A DNA stretch of 64,000 nucleotides from Mycobacterium colombiense. GTDB taxonomy: Bacteria > Actinomycetota > Actinomycetes > Mycobacteriales > Mycobacteriaceae. A program made the translations under genes and the position numbers. The stretch lies in the NCBI RefSeq assembly GCF_001953985.1, contig NZ_MBEI01000008.1, forward strand, positions 56,751-120,750. Reading direction: 5' to 3'. The notes under the pieces are model-generated. The model did no database searches, was not told the origin of the DNA, and worked only from the letters and a program-made list of their open reading frames with translations. Below are positions 44,845 to 54,037 of this stretch, in pieces. Numbering within the stretch: the stretch's first letter is position 1; each line of letters begins with the position of its first letter.

Positions 44845-45986
44845 CGGCTCCTATGGTCTCCGACACCCGCGCCCTCGCCCATTACATCGGCGAAGTGGCG
44901 CTGGTCGATCAGCATGTCCACGGTTGCTGGCTGACGCGCGGAGACCGGCGGCGATTCGAGAACGCACTCAACGAGGCCAACAGCGAACCCATCGATTATT
45001 CGGGCTTCGACTCACAACTCGGGTTCGCGGTGCGCGCGCATTGCGCCCCCGTCCTGGGGCTGCCCGAACACGCCGATCCGCAGGCCTATTGGGAGCGGCG
45101 CAGCCAATTCGCGGAGGAGGAGCTGGCGCGGCTGTTCCTGGCGGCCGCCGGCGTGAGTGACTGGCTGGTAGACACCGGGATCGGCAGCAATGGCGTCGCC
45201 GGGGTCGCGGACATGGCCCGGCTGTCCGGCCGTCACGCGCGCGAGGTGGTCCGCCTCGAGGAGGTGGCCGAGCAGGCCGCGCAGGCCCCCGGTGATTACG
45301 CCGCGGCGTTCGAGGAGATCCTGCACCGGCGCGCGGCCGGCGCGGTCGGCACCAAATCGATTCTGGCCTACCGCGGCGGGTTTGACGGCGACCTGAGCCA
45401 ACCGTCGACGGCGGAGGTCGCCGACGCCGCCGCCCGCTGGCGCGAGCGTGGCGGTACCCGATTGCAGGACAGGGTCCTGCTGCGGTTCGGGTTGCACCAG
45501 GCGCTGCGGCTGGGCAAGCCGCTGCAGTTCCACGTCGGCTTCGGCGATCGGGATTGCGACCTACACAAGGCCAATCCGCTGCTGCTGGTTGACTTTCTGC
45601 GCGACACGGCGGACGTCCCGGTCGTCCTGCTGCACTGCTATCCCTACGAGCGCGAGGCCGGCTATCTGGCCCAGGCGTTCAACAACGTCTATCTCGACGG
45701 CGGTTTGAGCGTCAACCACTTGGGGGCGCGGTCACCGGCCTTCCTTGCTCGATTGCTGGAGATGGCGCCCTTTTCCAAGATCCTCTATTCGTCCGACGGA
45801 TTCGGCCCGGCAGAACTGCATTTCCTCGGTACGGTCCTGTGGCGCAGGGGCATTGATCGGGTGCTGCGCGAGTTCGTGGACCGCGGCGACTGGAGCGAGG
45901 CAGACGCCATCCGGGTGGTCGATCTCATCGCCCGCGGGAACGCCGCGCGCATCTACGACCTGACACCTCAGGGTTGTCGGTCATGA
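44841..45986 (+). CDS. Amidohydrolase-family protein coupled to glnA3
   Basis: A 381-aa TIM-barrel hydrolase. Metal ligands seen are DQHVHGCW near 23-30 (HxH), LQFHVGFGD near 235-243, VVLLHCYPYE near 264-273 and ILYSSDGFGPAE near 320-331 (Asp). It resembles the amidohydrolase half of fungal FluG, which is fused to a glutamine synthetase; here the two are separate but overlap by 4 bp (GTGA). It may hydrolyse a gamma-glutamyl amide product. Orthologue of Rv1879. Its stop overlaps the cyclase start by 4 bp. Confidence 0.9.
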   Translation: MTAPMVSDTRALAHYIGEVALVDQHVHGCWLTRGDRRRFENALNEANSEPIDYSGFDSQLGFAVRAHCAPVLGLPEHADPQAYWERRSQFAEEELARLFLAAAGVSDWLVDTGIGSNGVAGVADMARLSGRHAREVVRLEEVAEQAAQAPGDYAAAFEEILHRRAAGAVGTKSILAYRGGFDGDLSQPSTAEVADAAARWRERGGTRLQDRVLLRFGLHQALRLGKPLQFHVGFGDRDCDLHKANPLLLVDFLRDTADVPVVLLHCYPYEREAGYLAQAFNNVYLDGGLSVNHLGARSPAFLARLLEMAPFSKILYSSDGFGPAELHFLGTVLWRRGIDRVLREFVDRGDWSEADAIRVVDLIARGNAARIYDLTPQGCRS

Positions 45987-48037
45987 CAACGAGCCCGGAA
46001 CGCTCCGGCTCCTGGCGTCGCAGGCCGATGGACATACGCCGGGGATCGAGGCTCCGCACGGCTAACTGGCTCATGCATTTGGCGCTGCCCATGCTGGCGT
46101 TGTGGCTGCTGCTGGACCAACCCCAGGTCGACCTGGAGTGGGACAACCGGGTGGCCCATTTCATCTTGGTGCTGTCCGCCTCGGCCGTGAGTGTGGTGTT
46201 GGGCGCCCTGATCGCCCGGGCCTCACGTGCGCGCGATGACGCCCGCCTCTGGCTGGGTTCGCTGGTTTTCATGACGACCGCCGGCTTTTTCGGAGTTCAC
46301 GCCGTCTTCACCCCCGGCGTTCTGTTCGACACGTCCGATGCGGACTTCATGTTGCCGACCCGAATGGGGCTGGTGCTGGCCGGAATAGCCGCGCTGGCCT
46401 CGTCGATGAGATTCAGCCCGGAGAGAAGCGCCCGCCTCTGGGCACTGCGCCGCCCGTTGGTGGTATTGGTGGTCGCGCTGATGGCCGCCTGCGCGGTGAC
46501 CATTTTCTACGGGCTACTCGACCGACTCCCGGATCAAGAGCTGGTGGAACGCGTCGAGCAGGCCGCGGCGCTGGTGGGTGCCGCACTATTCGCCATTGCT
46601 GCGCTTGCCTACCTTCCGATCTACCGGCGTCGCCCGGCGGTGGTAGTCATCTCGGTGCTGACGGCATTCATGTTGCTGTCCGAGTCGGCGGTGGCCCTTG
46701 CCTTCGGGATGAGCTGGCATGCCTCGTGGTGGCTGTGGCATGTGCTGATGACGACGGCCTTCTGCTTCATCGCGTACAGCGCGCGAGTCCAATTCCGCCG
46801 CGAGGGCACCGTCAAGGGGCTTTTCGATGCGCTTGCCACACAACAGACCATCGCCAATTTGCGCCGCGACTACACGGCGGCGTTGGAATCGATGGTGGAC
46901 ATGCTGCAGCGCCGCGAGCGGGGTGAGCGGGTGCCGCCCGCTGCCGCCACTGCGGCCCTTACCGACCGGTTCGAACTCACCGAGCAGCAGGTGGCAGTGC
47001 TCAAACGCAGCGCCGAAGCCCTGGGCACCGAACGAGAACGCGTCCGCAAGCTCGGCGAGCTGGTGGCGTTGGGCAAGGAAACCAGCGTCATCCAGGACGA
47101 GGATGCCCTGCTCGCAGGGGTGCTGGCGGCTCTGGCGAAAGCCTTCCCGGACAATGTTTTTCGGATCGGGCTGATGCGCGCCGGTGAACTCCGCTTTGCG
47201 GATGGGTCAGCCGACAGGCCCATCAGCAATACCCCGAATCCCTCAGGCCTCGAACTTCCACTGACGGTCAAGGGCCAGGCCGCCGGGGTGATCGAGGCCC
47301 AAACACCGGCGGGCGCCTTCTCGGACGCCGATATCGCACTGCTGTCGTCGTTCGCCATGCAGGCCTCGATGGCGTTGGAGAACGCGCGGATATACCAGAA
47401 CCTCGACGGGCTGTTTCGCAGCTACATGTCACCCGCGGTTGCTACCGCCCTGGTTGCCGATCCCGACCAGGCGGGGCTGGGTGGCGCGATCACCGAGATC
47501 ACTGTGTTGATGGCCGACTTGCACGGGTTCACCGCATTCACCGAAGCGACCTCGCCGGCGCAGGTTGTCGACATGCTCAACGCCTACTATGGCGCGGTCG
47601 TTCCAGTCATCCTCGAGGCGGGCGGCACCGTCCTGCCCTTTGCCGGCGATGCGGTGGTGGCGATCTGGAATGCTCCGGTGCGCCAGCCCGATCACGTGTT
47701 GCGGGCGGCGCGCGCCGGACTGGCGCTGCATACCGTCGTCGAGGAGTCGGCCGCCGGTCATCATGACTGGCCGCGCTTTCGGGTCGGGATCAACACGGGT
47801 CCCGCGCTGGTAGGCAACGTCGGCGCGCTGCAGGTGCGCAACTTCACCGCCATTGGCGACACGATGAACCTGGCGGCACGGCTGCAGGGCCTGGCCCGGC
47901 CGGGCCAGGTGGTCATCGGCCCCAATACCGCAGCGGCGCTTGGCGTGTCCGCGCAAGTGACCGTACACGGGTGGGTGGACGTCAAGGGCAAGCGCGACCC
48001 CGTCCGGCTCCGGGTGCTGCGCGGACTCGGGGACTAG
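45983..48037 (+). CDS. Membrane GAF-linked class III nucleotide cyclase
   Basis: A 684-aa integral membrane protein with about eight hydrophobic helices (28-44, 57-78, 91-110, 125-141, 157-178, 194-212, 218-240, 248-266), a coiled linker (275-365), a GAF domain (about 365-475, DALLAGVLAALAKAFP to AMQASMALENARI) and a class III cyclase domain (about 500-680). Metal residues Asp512 and Asp556, Asn629 and Arg633 are present. The purine-recognising Lys is replaced by Pro552 in LPFAGD and the partner is Thr622. The ATG overlaps the amidohydrolase stop as ATGA, so the three are translationally coupled. I recall none here in M. tuberculosis. Confidence 0.88.
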   Translation: MTTSPERSGSWRRRPMDIRRGSRLRTANWLMHLALPMLALWLLLDQPQVDLEWDNRVAHFILVLSASAVSVVLGALIARASRARDDARLWLGSLVFMTTAGFFGVHAVFTPGVLFDTSDADFMLPTRMGLVLAGIAALASSMRFSPERSARLWALRRPLVVLVVALMAACAVTIFYGLLDRLPDQELVERVEQAAALVGAALFAIAALAYLPIYRRRPAVVVISVLTAFMLLSESAVALAFGMSWHASWWLWHVLMTTAFCFIAYSARVQFRREGTVKGLFDALATQQTIANLRRDYTAALESMVDMLQRRERGERVPPAAATAALTDRFELTEQQVAVLKRSAEALGTERERVRKLGELVALGKETSVIQDEDALLAGVLAALAKAFPDNVFRIGLMRAGELRFADGSADRPISNTPNPSGLELPLTVKGQAAGVIEAQTPAGAFSDADIALLSSFAMQASMALENARIYQNLDGLFRSYMSPAVATALVADPDQAGLGGAITEITVLMADLHGFTAFTEATSPAQVVDMLNAYYGAVVPVILEAGGTVLPFAGDAVVAIWNAPVRQPDHVLRAARAGLALHTVVEESAAGHHDWPRFRVGINTGPALVGNVGALQVRNFTAIGDTMNLAARLQGLARPGQVVIGPNTAAALGVSAQVTVHGWVDVKGKRDPVRLRVLRGLGD

Positions 48038-48146
48038 CGGAAATTTCACGAATTCCCATGTCGTCAACCGCTCGGACGCATAGGCTTCGAGCGACGAATC
48101 GGGCAAACGTCACCAAACTGTAGGTAGAAGATGGAGGTTTGGGCAC

Positions 48147-48401
48147 GTGTTGTCCCGTGCTGCGTTCGTCATCGCAGCCATCGTCACGGCCGCCACCGCG
48201 TTGGCGGCATCGGCCTACGCGTCACCCAGTGGCGGGTGCTACACCGCCAGTTCTGGTGACTGCGTGCCATATCCGCAAAAGGGTGGCCCACAACCGCAGG
48301 GCGCCACGGCCCAATGCGCGGACGGAAGCTGGTCTTTCAGCGAGCACCCGCATGCCAGTGGGACCTGCCACGGCCACGGAGGCGTCCAGCAGTACTTGTA
48401 G
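48147..48401 (+). CDS. Small secreted DUF3761 protein
   Basis: An 84-aa precursor starting at GTG, with signal peptide and cleavage near ASAYA25. The mature region has four cysteines, including CADGSWSFSEHPHASGTC and a closing HGGVQQYL, matching the DUF3761 pattern. Role unknown; probably disulfide-bonded in the periplasm. 109 bp after the cyclase, same strand, with no sign of being part of that operon. Confidence 0.82.
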   Translation: MLSRAAFVIAAIVTAATALAASAYASPSGGCYTASSGDCVPYPQKGGPQPQGATAQCADGSWSFSEHPHASGTCHGHGGVQQYL

Positions 48402-48592
48402 CTGACGGTAGAACGCCGGGCTTGCCGAGAAGCCTTGGGATGGCCAAAGTACGAGGGGTGACCATCTCAACATGGTCAGGCAGGGTTCGAGCTCAAGGTC
48501 AATGGGCCGGACAGGCCGTCGGAGACCAGCACGCATCGCCCGCAAGAGCGCCGCGCGCATCTACCGCGTTTGACCCCCCGTGACGCCGGGGT

Positions 48593-49438
48593 ATGCCTCC
48601 CGTCATGGCGACCGCGAAGGGCGTCTTGAATTGGGCTCGCGACAAGGTCGTGTCGTGGGTGCCCAAAGCCGACCTTGACCAGCGGGATCCCGATTACATC
48701 CGGGATCAGCTGCCGGGTACCTGGCTGCTGGCGTCGCTGTACTTCAGGGCCGACGTGCGCGGTTTAAGCCGTATTCCGGCCGAGGGACCGGTGCTGCTGG
48801 TGGGCAACCACAGCGGCGGCAATGTGCCGCCCGACACGTTTGTCTTCACGCTCGCCTTCTGCTCGTACTTCGGTGTCGAGCGGCCCTTCTACCAGTTGGC
48901 CCACGACCTCGTCGTCTCCGCGCCGCCGCTCGGCTCGCTGCGCAAATTCGGAACCGTCGCCGCGAATCCCGAAAACGCCCGCCTCGCACTGGAATCCGGA
49001 GCGGCCCTGCTGGTCTACCCCGGCGGCGACTACGAGGTGTTCCGGCCCTCATGGGAACGGCACAAGGTCGACTTCGGCGGGCGCATGGGTTACGTAAAGC
49101 TGGCCCGCGAAGCCGGGGTGCCGATCGTTCCCGTCGCCAGCATCGGTGGGCAGGAAAGCGCGCTGTTCCTCAACCGGGGGCAGTGGCTGGCCAAGCTGCT
49201 GATGGCGGACAAGTTGCTCCGGCTCAAGAGCATCCCGGTATCGCTGGCGCTACCCTGGGGACTCAATATCAGCGATTTGGCGGGCCACATTCCGTTGCCC
49301 ACCAAGATCGTGATCGAGGTTCAAGACCCGATTGAGGTCGACGGCGACGATCAAGCGGTGCACGACAAGGTGATGGCCTCCCTGCAGGGGGGTGTCGACC
49401 GGCTTGCCGCCGAACGACGATTCCCGGTGATCGGCTGA
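48593..49438 (+). CDS. Membrane-associated acyltransferase (lysophospholipid/diacylglycerol type)
   Basis: A 281-aa acyltransferase of the PlsC/DGAT-like group. The catalytic histidine is in LLVGNHSGGNVPPD near 78-91, a mycobacterial variant of NHx4D; the substrate motif is LLVYPGGDYEVFRP near 140-153 and VPIVPVAS lies near 175-182. Substrate may be a lysophospholipid or a glycerol lipid. The SRPBCC gene starts on the last base of its stop (TGATG), so they are coupled. Confidence 0.87.
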   Translation: MPPVMATAKGVLNWARDKVVSWVPKADLDQRDPDYIRDQLPGTWLLASLYFRADVRGLSRIPAEGPVLLVGNHSGGNVPPDTFVFTLAFCSYFGVERPFYQLAHDLVVSAPPLGSLRKFGTVAANPENARLALESGAALLVYPGGDYEVFRPSWERHKVDFGGRMGYVKLAREAGVPIVPVASIGGQESALFLNRGQWLAKLLMADKLLRLKSIPVSLALPWGLNISDLAGHIPLPTKIVIEVQDPIEVDGDDQAVHDKVMASLQGGVDRLAAERRFPVIG

Positions 49439-49872
49439 TGCGCGTCGAACGCCGCTGCGTCATCAACGCCGACCGCGACGCGGTCTGGAAAATCATCAGC
49501 GACCCGGATTGCTACCCGTCGTTCATGACGAACCTCGAGCGATGGGAGTCGTCGAACGAGATCCCCGCCGGTCTCGGCGCGCGCTACACCGTCCACTGGA
49601 AGATCGGCTCGGTGCCGGTGGGCGGCCTGATCGAGGTGGTCGAGTTCGACGAAGGCCGCGACCTCGCCTGGGTGGGTATCACCGGGGTAACCCTGCGCGG
49701 GCGGATGCGGTTGCGCGACACAGGCGACGGCTGCACAAAGGTGACGTTCCGGCTGTCGTATCAGGCGCCCGGGGGAATACTTGGGTATATCGCCGATCGG
49801 ATCGCCGTGCGCCAGGTGGGACGCACGCTGACGGAAACATTGAAACGCCTCCGAAGGATGGCCGAGTCGTAG
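49438..49872 (+). CDS. SRPBCC (polyketide cyclase/START-like) lipid-binding protein
   Basis: A 144-aa member of the helix-grip family: VERRCVINADRDAVWKIISDPDCYPSFM at 3-30 (in two halves) is the typical first strand and helices, and the final helix GGILGYIADRIAVRQVGRTLTETLKRLRRMAES closes a hydrophobic cavity. It likely carries or shapes a lipid. Overlap with the acyltransferase by one base argues for a shared task. Confidence 0.85.
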   Translation: MRVERRCVINADRDAVWKIISDPDCYPSFMTNLERWESSNEIPAGLGARYTVHWKIGSVPVGGLIEVVEFDEGRDLAWVGITGVTLRGRMRLRDTGDGCTKVTFRLSYQAPGGILGYIADRIAVRQVGRTLTETLKRLRRMAES

Positions 49873-49936
49873 CCGCAATGATGCGTTCCACCGTCGTGGG
49901 GTGGCAGACCGTCCGCGTTGCCTTGAATGGGGATCG

Positions 49937-50395
49937 TCAGACCAACGCCGAGGCGTCGTACACCCAACTCACGTCGCCGGTTGCCAATCCCTCGAAGTGG
50001 TTCGGGGGAGCGAAGGCCACCAGGCTGTTCATGTCCCAATAGTCTTTCCAGACAGTAACTTTGCCGTCGACAACCTTGTGCACCGTGACGAATCGCAGCA
50101 CACCCTGCTCGCCGGTGGCGAATGTCCAGGTCTCGGAGTGCTCGTAGAGCACGTCGGAGCCGTTGGACACCAGCACGCCGGTGTGGTTCTCATAGCCGGC
50201 CAACTGCTCGAGACCCATCCTGAGGCGTTTGACGATGTCCTCCGGCCCGCGGGCCGACAGCGCGGGAACCGGCATGTCGACATAGAGGCAGTCGTCGGAC
50301 AGGAAGGTCTTGATCGCTTCCCAATCGCGCCGCGAAAGGGCCTGCCACAGCCCACGGACGACGTCCTCGACCGCGATCATAGACACCTCTGTCAT
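49937..50395 (-). CDS. Limonene-epoxide hydrolase/SnoaL-like protein
   Basis: A 152-aa NTF2-fold protein. Helices WQALSRRDWEAIKTFLSDDCLYVDMPVPA near 17-45 and the late strands TVHKVVDGKVTVWKDYWDM near 104-122 carry the R/D-D arrangement of the LEH group (the aspartates of KDYWD). M. tuberculosis EphG belongs to this family. Substrate unknown. It is convergent with the SRPBCC gene, 64 bp away. Confidence 0.82.
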   Translation of the reverse strand: MTEVSMIAVEDVVRGLWQALSRRDWEAIKTFLSDDCLYVDMPVPALSARGPEDIVKRLRMGLEQLAGYENHTGVLVSNGSDVLYEHSETWTFATGEQGVLRFVTVHKVVDGKVTVWKDYWDMNSLVAFAPPNHFEGLATGDVSWVYDASALV

Positions 50396-50464
50396 AACGG
50401 CAAATAAAACTCTGTTGCCGCCCCGGTGTCAATAAGCCGGCCGGGGTTCACGTGGCGTGGACCG

Positions 50465-51787
50465 CTAGCCGTCCACCGCGGCCATCGACCGGGCCGGGCC
50501 CAGGTTCACCGGCAACGACGACCACCCCCGCAGGACACGGGTTTCGCGCCTGCTTCCGGCGCCCGCCGCGCGCACCTGGGGGAAGCGGTCGAAAAACGTG
50601 CGCAGCCCGACTTCGCCCTCGGCACGGGCCAGGGCCGCGCCGAGGCAGAAGTGCCGGCCACCGGAGAAGGCGAGATGCCTTCCGGCGTTCTCCCTTTCGA
50701 TGTCGAAGCGGTGCGGATCGGGAAACACGGCCGGATCCCGGTTGGCGGCGGCCAGATACACCAGCACCAAATCGCCGCGTTCTAACCGCCGGCCGGCTAT
50801 CTCCACATCGTTGAGCGCTAACCGCGCGGTCAGCTGCACCGGCGACTCCAACCGCAGGATCTCTTCGACGGCGTTGGGCCACAACTCGGGGCGCCGCCGC
50901 AGGGTGTCGAGGTGCTGGGGCGCGTCCATCAGCATGCGAATCCCATTGCCGAGCAGATTCACCGTGGTCTCGAAACCGGCGGCCAACACCAGACCGGCGA
51001 TCGCCTGCAACTCTATCTCGTTGAGATACGTTTCCGCCGAGCCGCTTTCGGCGGTCTGGATCACCTGACTCATCAAATTGTCGCTGGGGTCCAAGCGCAA
51101 CTGCTGCAGGTGCTCGTCAAGCCAGGAGCTGAAGCCCGCGATGCCTTGCTGCACGCTGCGGTACTGCCGCCACGGCAATCCGATGTCGAGACTCGGCGCG
51201 GCAAGTTCACCGAATTCCAGCACCCGCCGCCGCTCGGACTCCGGCACGCCGAGGATATCGCTGATGATCGAAACCGGAAGTTGTGCGCAGTACCGCCGGA
51301 CGATGTCCACGACACCCACGTCGCCGGTCAGCCGATCCAACAGCTCGGCGGCGGTCTGCTCCACCCGATCTCGCAGCGCGGCAACCGCTCTGGGGGTGAA
51401 CACCGCCGAGACGGTCTTGCGGTAGCGGGTGTGGTCGGGTGGCTCGACCGCCAGTAACGACGGTGCCCGCAGTGGGTGCAGGAGGTCGTCGCGGGTGCGG
51501 CGCTCCAGCCACCGCAGCGGCGCCGGCAGGTTCGATCCGAAGATCAGCACCCGGAAGTCATCGGACCGCAGCAGCTCGTGGGCGAGCGCGTGATCCGCCG
51601 TCAGATAGGAGACGCGGCCCTTCACCAGCTTGCCCCGGGCGCGGACCTCGTCGTAGTAGGGGACCGGGTCGGCGGCCACCGCCGGATCCGCGATCAGCCT
51701 GGCCTGGACCTCACCGCGCCAGGCCCCGAGCGCGGCGACTCCCCGGATGAAGCCGTGCATCGCGAACCAGTGCAATCGTTCCTTCAC
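50465..51787 (-). CDS. cyp140: Cytochrome P450 CYP140
   Basis: A 440-aa P450 starting at GTG. The haem-binding loop FSGGRHFCLGAALAR contains Cys381; the I-helix reads LVLAAGFETTVNLL near 268-281, and the ExxR pair is EEILRLESP. The protein equals M. tuberculosis Cyp140 (Rv1880c, 438 aa) in length and position. The physiological substrate is unknown. Adjacent to lppE on the same strand; redox partner not adjacent. Confidence 0.95.
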   Translation of the reverse strand: MKERLHWFAMHGFIRGVAALGAWRGEVQARLIADPAVAADPVPYYDEVRARGKLVKGRVSYLTADHALAHELLRSDDFRVLIFGSNLPAPLRWLERRTRDDLLHPLRAPSLLAVEPPDHTRYRKTVSAVFTPRAVAALRDRVEQTAAELLDRLTGDVGVVDIVRRYCAQLPVSIISDILGVPESERRRVLEFGELAAPSLDIGLPWRQYRSVQQGIAGFSSWLDEHLQQLRLDPSDNLMSQVIQTAESGSAETYLNEIELQAIAGLVLAAGFETTVNLLGNGIRMLMDAPQHLDTLRRRPELWPNAVEEILRLESPVQLTARLALNDVEIAGRRLERGDLVLVYLAAANRDPAVFPDPHRFDIERENAGRHLAFSGGRHFCLGAALARAEGEVGLRTFFDRFPQVRAAGAGSRRETRVLRGWSSLPVNLGPARSMAAVDG

Positions 51788-51843
51788 TGGCCCCTCCCTC
51801 GTCCGGGTGTCGTTTCGAGCCTAGGCTCCGACCACCTCGGGAG

Positions 51844-52266
51844 TCAGCACTGCGCGACGATCTTGAAGTCGGTGGTCACCACTTTGTTGGGGTTGCTGCT
51901 GTTGATGCCGTACGCGCTGCCCGTGATGGTGTACGCGTCGTTGGTGAGGTCGACGTGCGCGTCTCCCACCCCGCCTTGCCAGAAGCTGCCGGTGAAGCCG
52001 TCGACATTGCGGATCTTCACCCACTGCGGCATCACCCGATAACCGCTGAGCAGCACCACCGCCTCGACTCCGCCATCGCGGTCGCCGATGTTGATGCTGC
52101 GGTACATCTGGTCCTGGTGGCACGCCGGGGGACGCGTCGTGTGGGTGGCGCCGTCGATGGTCAGACGGGCCGCCCGGCGCGGTGTCGTCTGCGCCGCGCT
52201 GCACCCCGCGACGCTGACGACGACCGCCGCCAGGACCAAAGCGACTGTGGGCAACCGATTTTGCAT
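51844..52266 (-). CDS. lppE: Lipoprotein LppE (LpqH/19-kDa antigen-like)
   Basis: A 140-aa lipoprotein with lipobox VAGC (Cys22). The mature domain follows the 19-kDa antigen pattern: LTIDGATHTTRPPACHQDQ, INIGDRDGGVEAVVLLSGY, VKIRNVDGFTGSFWQGGVGDA and YTITGSAYGINSSNP. Two cysteines (in PPAC and at the C-terminus) probably form a disulfide. Orthologue of Rv1881c (140 aa). Function in the cell envelope unknown. Confidence 0.94.
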   Translation of the reverse strand: MQNRLPTVALVLAAVVVSVAGCSAAQTTPRRAARLTIDGATHTTRPPACHQDQMYRSINIGDRDGGVEAVVLLSGYRVMPQWVKIRNVDGFTGSFWQGGVGDAHVDLTNDAYTITGSAYGINSSNPNKVVTTDFKIVAQC

Positions 52267-52278
52267 CAGCCGACCTCC

Positions 52279-53112
52279 TTATTGTTGCTTCGGCGCCAGC
52301 TTGGGTAGGGACTTGACGATGCTGCGTCGCACGAATTCCGGACTCAGACCTTTGAAAAAGTCAATCAGGCGAATGCTCTTCGGCACATACCAATGCAACC
52401 GCTTGTGATTGTGGTAAGCCTGCCACGCCGTTTCGGCCACACTGCTTGCCGGCATCAACCGAAGCATGCCCTTCTTAGGCGCGCTGGCCCGCAGTTGCTC
52501 GGCCGTCATGGGTGCACGGCCGTCGTCGGAGTGGTTGGTCGTCGTCGTGAGGATGGCGGTGTCGATCAGGCCCGGCAGCACGTCGGCGACGCGCACCCCG
52601 TGCCGCTGCCATTCCACACTCAGAGCCTCGGTCAAACCTTTGACCGCATGCTTGGTGGACGAGTAGACGGCCAGGCGCGGCATGCCATAGGTCCCCGAGG
52701 ACGACGACGTCGAAAACATCAGGCTGCCGGGGGTTTTCTTGAGGTAGGGCAGCGAGGCGTAGGCGCCGGTCAGTACCGCCTTGAAGTTCACGTCGACGAC
52801 GCGCATCGCGGCGTCGTAGGGCACGTCCTCGAACCAGCCGGACTCGCCGATGCCGGCGTTGTTCCACATCATGTCCAGGCCGCCACCGGCGTTGCCGGCG
52901 CAGAAGTCGGCCAGGGCGCCGTCGAGGGCCGCCTTATCCGTCACATCGACCGCGCGGGTCCACAGCCGATCGCCACCGAGTTCGTCGCTCAGGGTCGTCA
53001 GGCCGGCCTCGTTACGGTCGACCGCGCCCACGCGCCAACCCTTGGCGTGGAACAGCTTTGCTCCCTCGCGGCCCATGCCGCTGCCCGCCCCGGTGATGAA
53101 GACCGATTTCAC
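52279..53112 (-). CDS. Short-chain dehydrogenase/reductase
   Basis: A 277-aa SDR, equal in length to Rv1882c. The GTG at 53112 gives MKSVFITGAGSGMGREGAK, with TGAGSGMG as the NAD(P) motif; NNAG at WNNAGIGESGW, catalytic serine in FSTSSSS, and YSSTK carries Tyr/Lys. A C-terminal extension (RLHWYVPKSIRLIDFFKG) may bind membrane or a lipid substrate. Starts 5 bp past the stop of the SRPBCC gene. Confidence 0.92.
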   Translation of the reverse strand: MKSVFITGAGSGMGREGAKLFHAKGWRVGAVDRNEAGLTTLSDELGGDRLWTRAVDVTDKAALDGALADFCAGNAGGGLDMMWNNAGIGESGWFEDVPYDAAMRVVDVNFKAVLTGAYASLPYLKKTPGSLMFSTSSSSGTYGMPRLAVYSSTKHAVKGLTEALSVEWQRHGVRVADVLPGLIDTAILTTTTNHSDDGRAPMTAEQLRASAPKKGMLRLMPASSVAETAWQAYHNHKRLHWYVPKSIRLIDFFKGLSPEFVRRSIVKSLPKLAPKQQ

Positions 53113-53117
53113 GCGCG

Positions 53118-53573
53118 TCAGCCCGCCTCGACCACGTCTTTGATGCGGATCAGCGTCTTGGTCATGTCGCGGACGTTGCGGCGCTTGCGCAGAAAACCGC
53201 CGAACAGCCAGTACACGCCGAGCCACGGTGCCGGGTTGAGCCGAAACGACTCGGTGACGTCGGTCCCGCCGCCGCTGGGCGCCAGGCGGTAGTGCCAGTT
53301 GTTGACCGGCCTGTCACCGAGCAGCACCGTGAAGCCGAATTCGCGACCCGGTTCACACGCGGTGACCTTGCACGTCGTCCAGTACACCGGGCCCATCTCG
53401 TTGCGCTTGACGTGGCCGCGGAATTTCGCGCCGAGCGCCGGGCCGGTCGCGCCGCCCAGCCACTCGGCTTCAAAAACTTCCGGGGAGAACTTTCCGGTGT
53501 TGCGGACGTCTGCGATGAGATCCCAGATCTTGGCCGCAGGCGCCGCCATATGAACAGTCGCCGAACCTTCCAT
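53118..53573 (-). CDS. SRPBCC family protein
   Basis: A 151-aa lipid-binding helix-grip protein (Rv1883c type). The strand-helix start MEGSATVHMAAPAAKIWDLIADVRNTGKFSPEVFEAEWLG, and APWLGVYWLFGGFLRKRRNVRDMTKTLIRIKDV as closing helix, match the family. The ATG at 53573 is used; an in-frame TTG at 53585 adds four residues. It forms a pair with the SDR, suggesting a shared lipid substrate. Confidence 0.88.
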   Translation of the reverse strand: MEGSATVHMAAPAAKIWDLIADVRNTGKFSPEVFEAEWLGGATGPALGAKFRGHVKRNEMGPVYWTTCKVTACEPGREFGFTVLLGDRPVNNWHYRLAPSGGGTDVTESFRLNPAPWLGVYWLFGGFLRKRRNVRDMTKTLIRIKDVVEAG

Positions 53574-53626
53574 GGGCTGATCCAAACACAGCTAGGCGCT
53601 GGGACATAGACCGCAGGTGCCTTTCA

Positions 53627-54037
53627 TCAGTGCGGGACGGCCGCCTGGATCAACCCGTTGATGATCTGCTTGATGCCCTGGGCCGGGTGCGAGTACCAAC
53701 CGATTGGCAGGCCGGATTGCGCACCGCACTTTGGCCAGGGCTCGACGCCCTCTTCGGCGAAAACACGGTTGGCCACGGCGATTTGCTGCTCCCTGGATGC
53801 GGTCGCCGGGTTGCCGACGCCGCCGTAGCGGGCCCAGGTGGCTGGTTTGAATTGCAGTCCACCGTAATTCCCGTTTCCGGTGTTGGCATGCCAGTTGCCT
53901 CCGGATTCGCATTGAGCGATCGCGTCCCAGTTGGGAGCGGCATCCGCGCTCACCACACCCGTGGACGAAGCCATCGATGCTGCAACGAACCCGCCGACCG
54001 CGATGGACTTGACGAGAAGCTTGCAGAGATTCTTCAT
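53627..54037 (-). CDS. rpfC: Resuscitation-promoting factor RpfC
   Basis: A secreted muralytic transglycosylase that cleaves peptidoglycan and promotes growth from dormancy. The 136-aa precursor has a signal peptide ending near VVSADA, then the Rpf domain [19 protein letters not shown] with the catalytic Glu, [18 protein letters not shown], and [15 protein letters not shown] with the second cysteine. The ATG at 54037 is chosen over an in-frame TTG upstream. Orthologue of Rv1884c. Confidence 0.94.
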   Translation of the reverse strand: MKNLCKLLVKSIAVGGFVAASMASSTGVVSADAAPNWDAIAQCESGGNWHANTGNGNYGGLQFKPATWARYGGVGNPATASREQQIAVANRVFAEEGVEPWPKCGAQSGLPIGWYSHPAQGIKQIINGLIQAAVPH

